A DNA stretch of 64,000 nt from Ichthyophis bannanicus (Eukaryota > Chordata > Amphibia > Gymnophiona > Ichthyophiidae). The stretch lies in assembly GCA_033557465.1 (NCBI GenBank), contig CM066036.1, positions 721,631,828 through 721,695,827 of the forward strand, read 5' to 3'. Below are positions 42,001 through 50,823 of this stretch, piece by piece. Position numbers and translations under genes: made by a program. The notes beneath the pieces are model-generated. The model had not been told where the DNA came from. It was given only the letters and a program-made list of their open reading frames with translations, and did not search any database. How positions within the stretch are numbered: the stretch's first letter is position 1; the number at the start of each line of letters is the position of its first letter.

Positions 42001-42950
42001 AATAATAATCAATTGACTTTTTCTCAGGAACTTGTCCAAACCTTTTTTAAATCCATCTACGCTGCGTGCTTTTATCACCTCCTCCTTTTTTGTTGGATTT
42101 ATAAAAGAGCTTTGCAACCAAATCTCTGGTCATTCAGTCAAAGAAATCAATCAGATTTGTCTGATAAGACCTGCCTCGTTAAATTCATTCTGCCTCGAAT
42201 CCTGCAATCCATTGGACTCCAGAAACCTCACTATCCTCTGTTTTAAAAGCATTTCCATTAATTTACTCACCATAGAGGTCAGACTAACTGGCCTATAGTT
42301 CTCAACCTCATGCTTACTTCCACGTTTGTGTTAAGGGACCACATGTGTCTTTCTCCAATCTTCTGGGACCACTTGACTCTAAAGAAGTATTGACAAGTTC
42401 AGTCAGTGGAGCCGCAAGAACGTCTTCTTTAAGTTTAGCTAGCTCCTCATGAACACAGTCTTCTAAAAATCATTCAAGATCCCCTTCACTTCTCTTCCTA
42501 TTTGTGAGTGTATTCATCCCCCAGCTGTTCTCATCCCAATGATGTCTTGAGGTATTATCCCATCTTGGCAAAGTTATTTTTCCAAAAGTCTAAGACCCTC
42601 ACTTTTGAATGGATTTTGTCAGCCCTAGTCCTAACATTGAACTATACTATCTGGTACGCACTGGATGAGAGATGATCCCTCACTATAACGTTAGAAACAT
42701 TTTCCCCATTGGCAAGTACCAAGTCCAGTATGGATCCTTCACGTGTGGGTTCTGTTACCAGTTGCTGAAATAGTTCTCTGTGTAGAGAATCTAGATCTCT
42801 TTATTTCTAGATGACACTGCAGCAGGGATGTGTCAATCATGGATGAGAACCATTGGACAATTGTCAGTAGGCTTGATGAGTCTCAGCAAACTCTATAATA
42901 TCTCAGATTTAGGCACCGGGCAGACAGCACACCTCTCTGGACATCAAGTT
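42001..42950 (-). pseudogene. CR1-B ORF2 remains (RT and endonuclease)
   Basis: Recognised by comparison with 62,790-63,130: ATCAATCAGATTTGTCTGAT, GAGGTCAGACTAACTGGCCT, AGTTTAGCTAGCTCCTCATG. No frame is long. Order and strand agree with ORF1 remains immediately upstream (42954-43247). Confidence 0.75.
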
Positions 42951-42953
42951 TGG

Positions 42954-43420
42954 TCAGCAGATGGATGCCTCAGTACCCTTTAGAAGAGAGTCACCAACTA
43001 CCACTACCCTTCGCTTCCTTGTGAATACTGATTCCAGAACTTTGGGGTGTTTGAGCTCTGGTTCTTCCCTTTCCTGGAATGCTTTCACCTTCTCCACATC
43101 TAGGGCTGCATACTGGTTCTTCGGTTTGAAGGCTGGGAGAATTGGATTGTCGATTCTGCAGTCTCTGGTGACTTCTGTCCATCTCTCTTCATTCTGTAGC
43201 ATCCTATCTTCGCCTCTGTTGGAGAGCTTGAATGCTTCAAGCAGCATCTCAATGTACTTCTAGTTATCGCAAATGCCTCTCAGCCTGACCACCTCTTTTC
43301 TGAGCACCTCCACTTGTTTCATGAGGGCTTCAGCTTGCAGGCTTCTTGCACATGGAACTGGTCCTTCGATTGGCATTGGGCTGTCTGTCTGTACAGAGGC
43401 AGAAGCTGTAACAGGGGCAA
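42954..43420 (-). pseudogene. CR1-B ORF1 remains with esterase GDSL block
   Basis: Minus frame 42954-43247 ends with RRVVVVGDSLLKGTEASIC, the GDS nucleophile block of the CR1 ORF1 esterase; the preceding Lys/Glu-rich part (KVKAFQEREEPELKHPKV) and upstream CHARSLQAEALMK-like codons (43,300-43,360) look coiled-coil-like. The GTND and DxxH blocks should follow at lower coordinates but are not intact. Confidence 0.7.
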
Positions 43421-43424
43421 TATG

Positions 43425-43488
43425 ATTTTTCCTAGCAGGATATAAATTCAGCTAAATAAAATAAATAAATAAATAAATAAATAAATTG
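43425..43488 (+). repeat. SINE/L2 tail
   Basis: GGATATAAATTCAGCTAAAT followed by (AAAT)n to 43,488, as at the end of the SINE at 14,660-14,700. Confidence 0.75.
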
Positions 43489-43499
43489 TTCAGTTGGTG

Positions 43500-43690
43500 G
43501 AGTTTTGGTACCTGTTGAAGTAACAAGAGAGACCTACCAAAGTCTCTAACTTTTCCTCATCTGCCTAAAAGAAAAAGCAACTAATCTCTTATGTATGAAA
43601 ATAGTGCTAGATGTGTGGAATAGTCTCCCAATGGAGGTAATAGAGACAAGGACAGTATCTGAATTCAAAAAAGCATGGGATAAACACAGA
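43500..43690 (+). pseudogene. CR1-B RT C-terminal scrap, opposite strand
   Basis: TGTGGAATAGTCTCCCAATGG and GAATTCAAAAAAGCATGGGA correspond to the WNSLP...EF.KAW end of the CR1-B RT read in the minus frame at 57075-57521. Opposite orientation to the neighbouring CR1-B. Confidence 0.65.
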
Positions 43691-43890
43691 TTGTATTATA
43701 CTATTGCTATCTATTATTGCCTATCTCCAAGTTTACCTCACTGTTCAAACTGTCTGATATGATTACATGGGTCATGTTGCTATTGTTTTGCTGCTACAAA
43801 ATTCTCTATGCCAGGGGAGACCTGTTGTATACTGCTTTGGGTGAATCTCTTCATAAAGGAAGTTAACAAATCCAAATAAATAAATAACAT
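43691..43890 (+). mobile_element. L2 3' end
   Basis: CTGCTTTGGGTGAATCTCTTC, CATAAAGGAAGTTAACAAAT and CCAAATAAATAAATAA are a standard L2 3' terminus. Confidence 0.7.
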
Positions 43891-44925
43891 CAAAAAGCTA
43901 TTGGAAAAAAAAAACCCTTTCCCATTGTGGTTAGGACTATATCCATTAAATAAGGTAACCAGGTACTCCCTTGGCTTTCACTTCAGCACCACATACTTCC
44001 ATCTAGGTCAACCATCACTCTTTCACACTGGGGCACATTTGCTCTTAGCAAGCAAGACTACATCCTACCCTTTCTATCTTCCTTATTCATGGCCATAAAG
44101 CAACCTCCCACTCACTTAACAGGGATCTGTGGAACCTTCCCAGACCAATGATTTTCTTTAAAATACCAATCTCCACAAGCACCTTTCAGTGGGTGGAGAA
44201 TCTTTTTCAGTTTCATGGGCTTATTCATTCCCATTATGTTCCATGATCCCAAAATTATGGCTTCATCCCCCATGTCATACTACATACACATAATCAAATC
44301 CCCATCCACCTCATTTCACTTAGACTCATCCCATGTATCCATCTGCTCACCAGTTAATTTTGCTCATAACCTTCATATACCACCTACCTATCCCCTCTCC
44401 AAGAAGGAGCTCCTTTCCTCCTTCCCTTCCCCTCACCACTCTACACCCTCCAACCCCAACTTTTCTCCTCAACAGAAACAGGTGGCAAACCTTTTGCCTC
44501 CAAGCATACCCTCCCTCTCCAATACACATTCCATATATGCCCACAAACAACTTTCACACACTCACATCCCATATGTTATCTCTGTTCAGTAGTCCAAGAG
44601 GCATGATGACCCTGCTCAGTCCATCTGTCCATTCTCATTTTGGGCCTCATAGGTTCATTTCAATCAACCATTAGTAAATCAGCAAGTTCTTGCAAACATC
44701 CTGACTGCCACTACTTGACATCGTTCCTTGTAAGGTTCTCTCTTCCTGTCTGTTTCTGGAGCTGGCGCCAGTCTGCATTTTCCCAGCATTCTGTGATCTT
44801 TCTACTCTTTCTAGTGTCCACCTTTGACCATGCCACTCTTCCACAGGGTCTCCTCAACTCCTTTGACCCATGTGGATCTCTGCATAAGATACTCAATCAG
44901 TCCTTGCTCATTGCACAAAGGACAC
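43891..44925. other. Unassigned sequence
   Basis: Pyrimidine-rich around 44,380-44,500. Plus frames at 44215-44592 and 44333-44674 are Ser/Pro/His-rich and share no motif with a family I know. An L2-type upstream region is possible because L2 coding follows at 44926. Confidence 0.3.
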
Positions 44926-45213
44926 CGCTGCACTCTCCAGAGTAACAAAGTTCTTTCATTTCCGAGTTAACACCCCTAGAGACTTCAGAAAAACATGCAA
45001 AGACACCACAGAAAGAGCACTCTCCCTGGCTGCCCCAACAATCTGGAACTCCCTCCCAGACGAACTGAGATCGATGACGGACCTCAAAGACTTTCGCAAA
45101 CAGCTGAAGACAACGCTGTTCATAGAACACTATGGACACGTCACCTGATCTAACTACAGGAACTACCAACATACCCCCTTTCGACCCCCTGATAAGAAAA
45201 TGTATAAGAAAAT
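44926..45213 (+). pseudogene. L2-type LINE ORF2 C-terminus
   Basis: Plus-strand reading includes FHFRVNTPRDFRKTCKDTTE, ALSLAAPTIWNSLPDELRSM and DLKDFRKQLKTTLFIEHY followed by a stop: the typical L2 C-terminus. The 3' UTR continues after an inserted SINE, at 45433-45690. Confidence 0.85.
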
Positions 45214-45432
45214 GTTAAGTGGCTTGCCCAAGACCACAAGGAGCATCTGTAGTCCCACAGATGCTCCTTGTGGTCTTGGGCAAGCCACTTAACCCTCCAT
45301 TGCCCATGTTCCCTGTAAGTATTAGTGTATGTGCCTCATATCCCCGTGTGTTAAATGTATCCCCCAATTGTGTGGTGACCGCTTTGATTGAAGGATAAGG
45401 CGGTATACAAAACTGTCTAAATAAATAAAAAA
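45214..45432 (+). repeat. SINE with a 37-bp perfect inverted repeat at its 5' end
   Basis: Left arm 45214-45250 and right arm 45257-45293 are exact reverse complements (37 bp) around a 6-base loop AGTCCC. The right arm belongs to the normal SINE body (CAAGCCACTTAAC); the left arm is the same sequence inverted. The rest is the usual end: GCGGTATACAAAACTGTC and TAAATAAATAAA. A 5'-truncated SINE with a snap-back inversion. Confidence 0.85.
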
Positions 45433-45692
45433 TAAATAAATAACGGTACACAATGTATCTTAAACCCTCATTGTATAGAAGAATGTATTATAGCACATGT
45501 TGTATCATAGCGCACAATGTACATAGTTCAACCTAATCTAACACACTATAACATCTTACACACAAATCATGACATATCTTTCACTGCATGAAATACACGT
45601 TCACTACTTTTTATTGTCTTGCTGTGATACCGCCTTGATTGTAGGATAAGGCGGTATAGAAATACTGTTAAATAAATAAATAAATAAATTTC
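45433..45692 (+). mobile_element. L2 3' UTR and tail
   Basis: Ends TACCGCCTTGATTGTAGGAT, AAGGCGGTATAGAAATACTG and TTAAATAAATAAATAAATAA. Confidence 0.75.
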
Positions 45693-45707
45693 TATCTGGT
45701 GTTGACG

Positions 45708-45822
45708 CTTAGGACCTCCTTTACCAACACTTAATATATGCTATCTGCTGCATGGCCCATTTTATTTCTATGAGCTGTGTGACAGGTAGCACATGCTAAA
45801 TGTTAATAAAAGGGAACCTTAG
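45708..45822. mobile_element. Small MITE
   Basis: Imperfect TIRs of about 35 bp: CTTAGGACCTCCTTTACCAA at the left and the inverse of CTAAGGTTCCCTTTTATTAA at the right, with TATATGCTA/CATGTGCTA further in. No coding capacity; superfamily unassigned. Confidence 0.55.
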
Positions 45823-46888
45823 CTTGGCTGGATCCAACAATTTGAAGCACGGGTTTTTCTCCTGCAAAGTTTTCTTCACAGCAGCATAAGTAGCCGGTTT
45901 CTTTTTAATCTCATATCTGTAGCCTGGAAATATGGCTATTCTCTGCCCTTCATAAGTCATGCACCCATACCTCTGGCCTCCCCTAGAATCTACTCTTTTG
46001 TGGCAAATTCTTGAACCTTAGCCAGCGGGAGTCATGGATAATTCTGTCCATTTTTTATCCAGCCAAGTACCCTGTGAACTGAGACCAGTTTTAACTTTGA
46101 GTTCCCCTCACCAGGGAACAACTGCTCCTTCACAAAGTCTTCATAAAATTGATCACATTCAGGGCTGGTGCAACCATTAGTTAAACGAGGAGGTCGCCTA
46201 GAGTGCTGGTCTTCCGGGAGGCATCATTGCAACTACTGATGCCCCGCTCCAGGATGTGCAGCAGTGCCAATGGCAGCAAACAGCCCTATAACACTTACTT
46301 TGAACCTTCAATGCCATGAGGCTGTTTGCATCCGCCCCCTCCAACATCCAATGCTGAATTCTTGTTTGCAAACAGGAAGTCATCGGGTGGTCTGATGCTT
46401 CTTCAGGAATCCCAATATTTGTATATTGGACCACCAAGATTTGTCCTTTAGGTCTATCACCTTTGTCTGTCATTATGACTGAGAGAAAGTCTCTACTGCT
46501 TCCAACACCCAGTCCTCTATGTCCATCACCCTGCTCTTTTTCTCCAGCTCCTCCAGCATGGAGGCCAGAACTTCCATTTGTTTTCTAGACTAGCTTTCCC
46601 AATTTTACTTCTGCAATTCAGCTAGGAAGTCAGACCTCAAGCAGCAAATCTCAACAATCACTTGTTTCCCATCCTCAACCTCCACATGCCTGTGCTTCCT
46701 CCAACTCTTGCTTTCCAGACCTTTCCTCACAGCACATGTTAATTAGCTCTAACACAGCCGACCCCTTATAAAAGTTGTGATCTGGTGCTTTGCCACCTCC
46801 TTAGCTTTATGTGGTGGCATCACAGATCAGTGTATAGGATCACTGATCAGTCACAGAGAACCCTGGCTTAGGAACAAATATTAATAAC
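45823..46888. other. Unassigned sequence
   Basis: No frame with motifs; the minus frame 46198-46473 has no recognisable domain. Some CCTGTGAACTGAGACC-like text may be old repeat. Confidence 0.3.
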
Positions 46889-47209
46889 TGTCATGGCTTG
46901 TGCAAAACTATTTGAAGAAATTGTTCTCCCAAAAAATCACTCACTCTCTTGTTCTGATTATCTGTCTTGAATAGACCGTAAGCTCTGTCGAGCAGGGACT
47001 GTCTCTTATGTGTTTGTGTACAGTACTGCATATGCCTTGTAACCTATACAAATGATTAGTGGTAATAGAAGCAATAAAATATTTGAAATCAATACTCAGT
47101 TTCTATGTTCCTGGAAGAATCTTAGATCATCCCAGCACTGTTTATTGATTGTAGTGTGTGATTTTTTGGGAAGACAATTTCTCCAAATAGTTTTGCACAA
47201 GCCATGACA
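46889..47209. mobile_element. Small TIR element carrying an L2-like 3' end
   Basis: Outer inverted repeats of ~57 bp: TGTCATGGCTTGTGCAAAAC at the left and GTTTTGCACAAGCCATGACA at the right, continuing inwards through ATTTG/CAAAT and CCCAAAAAATCAC/GTGATTTTTTGGG with small differences. No clear TSD. The interior (46,945-47,150) is an L2-like 3' end (GACCGTAAGCTCTGTCGAGC) plus a non-L2 stretch, both repeated at 48,430-48,640. Confidence 0.7.
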
Positions 47210-48279
47210 ACAAAAAATAGGACTACTGTTAGTAATGCATACCAGTGCCCCCCCCCCTCTCTGCACTCATCTGTTTATTATTATTATTATTGACCTGCAT
47301 TTATTTTTACATAGGAAGTCAAAGTTGTAGCATATCTAAAGTTTCTCTGAAAGCCTCTTTCACTACACGCAGATGGTAATGGTCAGATTTGTTTATTGTT
47401 ATTATTACATATAGTAGAATGTTGAATATCTTTGTGTAGAATAAAACAAGGTTGTGGATCAAACATTAGGAAATATTTATATATTTTATTGTTGGCTCAC
47501 ATTTTGTAGAATAAAAGTCATTATCATTGAAACATACAGAGCTGTTAGGCAAAGAATTTAAGATTTTAGATTTGCAAATGCACTTTGACGTTTTGGTACC
47601 ATTTTTGTTGTGACCTAATTTAATACAGTAGATGTGACTTTTCAAAGTTTATATGGGGAAAAATATATTGATAAATGAGAGCCTTTGTGGAACATTAGGA
47701 CCAAAGAAGTAAATGAGGTCTCCAGGTATTAATTATTCTCAATATAATGGCCTTTGAGGATTCTCAATCTGAAAAATAACTCTATGTGTTAAACAAGACA
47801 GATAGAACCCAAATATTATATTCTCAAAGGGTTATGAGAACAATACTAATGGGAGAAATTTCATCCTAGGTACTATTCTAGACCAAACATTAATGTTAGT
47901 ATCCCAAAAGAGAAAACAAATGCATGCCTAATTTAAAATCAATAATTACAGAAGATACAATAATTTGTTATATTATTGATTGTAATGGTCAGATTTGTTT
48001 ATTGTATAAAGATCATGTTCAAGATTTGTTTTATTAAGGTATGGCACTGCATACATATTTGACAAGGAAAATATTAATAATGAAATAGTCAACTTGTACA
48101 TAGAATATTTGAATACAGTTTTTCTTCAATTTAACTGCTACTATCAATTAATAGGAATTCTGCATTGCAATGTTCAATTCATCAAGTATATTTTATAATC
48201 TCTATTCAACCATAGAAGTCATATGGTATTAGCAGTTATCCATTTGCCACATTTATTTTAAGATCTTATGCCTGGTGTT
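47210..48279. other. AT-rich unassigned sequence
   Basis: Contains a (TTA)n run at ~47,274-47,291 and two copies of ATGGTCAGATTTGTTTATTG (about 47,379 and 47,984), 605 bp apart. No ORF. Confidence 0.35.
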
Positions 48280-48640
48280 TCTTTCTTGGTTTGCTGATGG
48301 TCCTGGAAATCCTCCATCTCTGGTCCGATTCAGATCTAGACTCTAAACCCACCTCTTGAAGTCTGTTTTTGGATCCCAACCCCCTTATTCTACTGTTTGC
48401 CACCCTTATTTTTGAACATTTCACTTAAACTTCCCTTGTTCTGATCTGTCTTGAATAGACCATAAGCTCTGTCGAGCAGGGATTGTCTCTTATGTGTTTG
48501 TGTATAGCACTGCATATGCCTCGTAGCACTATACAAATGATTAGTGGTCGTAGTAGAAGTAATAAAATATTTGAAATCAGTACTCAGTTTCTATGTTCCT
48601 GGAAGAATCTTAGATCATCCCAGCAGTGTTTATTGATTGA
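48280..48640 (+). mobile_element. L2 3' end plus shared flank
   Basis: Degraded L2 C-terminal coding (GATTCAGATCTAGACTCTAA) leads into TAAGCTCTGTCGAGCAGGGA, GCACTGCATATGCCTCGTAG and AGTAGAAGTAATAAAATATT. The following ~75 bp (AAATCAGTACTCAGTTTCTA...CAGTGTTTATTGATTG) repeat those in 47,080-47,152. Confidence 0.75.
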
Positions 48641-48654
48641 CCCTGATAAGCAGG

Positions 48655-48960
48655 TGGTCACATCTCTCTGGGCGACAGGCCATGTGCTTCAGCACATGGT
48701 CTGCCGCCCCCTTGCATGCTGAACTGCTCCACCCTTCCCCCACACCCTCATGCTGAGCCACACCACCGCCCCCGATTCCATCTTCTGGGGGAGGGGGGGG
48801 GACAGCTAGGCTCAGCAGCAGGCCATGTGCTTCGGCTCACATGGTCTGCCACTTCTGAACCCCTGAATTATTGCAGAGGGGGGGGGGCAGAAATGGGCAG
48901 GCCACGTGTGCCGGAGGACATGGCCTGCTGCCAAGCCACCCCCCTTTGACCCTGCTGGTG
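48655..48960. repeat. GC-rich imperfect minisatellite with short palindromes
   Basis: Three spaced units around CAGGCCATGTGCTTCAGCAC, CAGGCCATGTGCTTCGGCTC and CAGGCCACGTGTGCCGGAGG; each is followed by a complementary (A)CATGG(T/C)CTGC so each forms a small hairpin. G-runs (8-9 G) at ~48,787-48,801 and ~48,879-48,887. Confidence 0.55.
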
Positions 48961-49011
48961 GAATCATAAGGGGTGGCACAGCTGGGCGGGAGGGGTAGCA
49001 CAGCCTGGGCT

Positions 49012-49205
49012 TCTGCCATCAAGTGAGTGCTGACTCCTGGCAACCCAGCTGTCCCTGGGTTTTCTTGGCAAGGTATGACAAAAAAAAAATGGAGGTTAAA
49101 GTGACTTGCCCAAGATCACAAGGAGTGTCAGTAGGAATCCAACCCATATCTCCTGGGTGTGAGGCTGTTGCCCTAATCACATGGCTACTTCTCCACGCCA
49201 CTACC
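49012..49205 (-). repeat. SINE with RTE-like tail
   Basis: On the minus strand: head GGCGTGGAGAAGTAGCCATG (A-box-like), GGGTTGGATTCCTACTGAC (degenerate B box), CTTGGGCAAGTCACTTTAAC, an A/T run, then GTTGCCAGGAGTCAGCACTC and ACTTGATGGC. The last 30 bp match the RTE end at 63,620-63,650 (GTCGCCATGAGTCGACACCG, ACTTGATGGC). Confidence 0.75.
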
Positions 49206-49339
49206 TAGGGTGACAGGAACCTTTGGGACGGCCTTGCTGATAGGATGTGATTATAGTGTACTACTCAAAGAGCCTCTGCAGTGTATGAATTAAAACTGTG
49301 GAACTGTTTGTTATTAGAAATCCAAACTGAAATGTCCAA

Positions 49340-49480
49340 TACAAGCATTGTTGAACCTGTGTCCCTTGGGGAAACTGCTAGGTACATATGACCTAGATTG
49401 GCCATTGTTGGAAACAGAATACTGGGCTTGATGGACCTTGGTCTGACCCAGTATGGCATATCTTATGTTCTTATGTCCTA
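49340..49480 (+). mobile_element. CR1-A 3' terminal fragment
   Basis: TGTCCCTTGGGGAAACTGCT, GGCTTGATGGACCTTGGTCT and the tail ATCTTATGTTCTTATGTCC. Confidence 0.9.
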
Positions 49481-49880
49481 TCTTGTGTTTAGAAAAAAGG
49501 TTACAACCTCGTTATTTTCTCAGAACTGGGTTGAGGGGATTTATGTGGGCTTAGTACCAGCCTAAGAGTTGGTTCAAAGTGTTGGCACCCTAGGCAAACC
49601 TCTGCCTGTCAAAATCTACTGTTTGTTTTGAATGCTCTGCTCTTTGCTGCTCCCCAGAAGCTGCCTCATTTGTCTAGTGGTTGGGCTGTGCTATCAGAAT
49701 CAATTGTGTAATCTCGCAAATCGCACAACTCCCGCATTTTCGATGTCCAGGCTCTAGGTAACCACTCTGAGCTACCGATGATCGTAACACCTTTCTTCAT
49801 GGGCTGACACTAGGTGGGCTAGTTGTAGTCTATCATGTAGAGAGTTCATAGGTCAGCATCAGTTATGTTGGGATTTCTGA
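49481..49880. other. Unassigned sequence
   Basis: No motif seen; flanked by CR1 ends. Confidence 0.3.
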
Positions 49881-50035
49881 AGTCTGAAACCTGGGATGGG
49901 AAGATATTGAGATGGTTGATGGGGATAACTTGTATGGCCTTTTTCTGCCATTATGTTTCTCTGTCTCTACACACAGAGGGACTATTGTAGTAGTCGATAT
50001 GGAAGGGCAGACTAGATAGGACATGTATTTTTATT
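49881..50035 (+). mobile_element. CR1-B 3' end, two partial copies
   Basis: GGCCTTTTTCTGCCATTATG and, ~90 bp later, GGGCAGACTAGATAGGACAT...TTCTGCCGTCACATTTCT are inverses of the AAACATAGAAACATGATAGC...GATAAGCC ends in other CR1-B copies. The second is interrupted by the L1 insertion at 50052 and resumes at 55514. Confidence 0.65.
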
Positions 50036-50289
50036 CTGCCGTCACATTTCTTTTTTTTTTTTAAACTTTTATTTTCATTTTGCAACAAACAAAAGAAACA
50101 ACACACCAAAGGAGACAAAACAAGTATACAATAAAGAAAAGTAAACCCAATTACCCCCCACCCCCACGCTTCTTCTCTAGCTGATTATGTCAGCATGTGA
50201 GCGCTTCCAAACAACAGTGATTATACATCAAAACAATCAAAAGAGTATCTGCGATACAGAATAATCATGGGACAAAGATATATACAAAT

Positions 50290-50823
50290 TTAGACAGTCA
50301 GATGAGAGCATTGAGCAGAATGTACATAGTCATTGAGCATCTTCCATTTAGACCGATGATGAGGAGTCTGAATGGGGGAAGCAAACATACGAGGTATTTG
50401 TTCATATTTACTGTAGAGACAGACATGATTCCACCATTCATTGGGGCTCAGATGGGAGCTATTTTTCCAGTATTTCGTAATTAGGGAAATAGCAATGCCA
50501 AGCATAAAGTCCAAAAGGAAGTAAGCCGTTTTTGGAAGAGAGGGGATCCCCGCAGCTGAGCGAAGTCCCACTATCCTCCAAGAAAGGGGCTCTTGAAAGT
50601 GCAAAATAGACTGGATACGACCCCAGACCCGATGCCAGTAATACTGTAGTGCGGGACATTCATACATAACATGAGGTAGTGAACCAATGGCCGCATGACA
50701 TGTCCAACAACTATTGCCCTGAGTAGTGTTCCATTTGGCTAATCTGTCAGGAGTGTAAAAACACCGGTGGGCTAGAAAGAAGAGTGTCTGAGTGAGTGAG
50801 GCGGATCGGGAGACCCGTGTCAC
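50290..50823 (-). pseudogene. L1 ORF2 C-terminal part after an in-frame stop
   Basis: Same frame as the main ORF2, separated by a single TGA (50824-50826). Encodes TQTLFFLAHRCFYTPDRLAK and the cysteine/histidine cluster CWTCHAAIGSLPHVMYEC, the C-X2-C...H...C motif near the C-terminus of L1 ORF2 that is required for retrotransposition in studied L1s. Ends at a normal stop 238 bp from the element's 3' end. Confidence 0.85.

Noticed and set aside
41857..42298. 129-codon ORF
   Set aside because: Antisense across the CR1-B boundary; no motif.
48655..48960. CRISPR-like array
   Set aside because: Few, imperfect and unevenly spaced repeats in a vertebrate genome; a minisatellite explains them.
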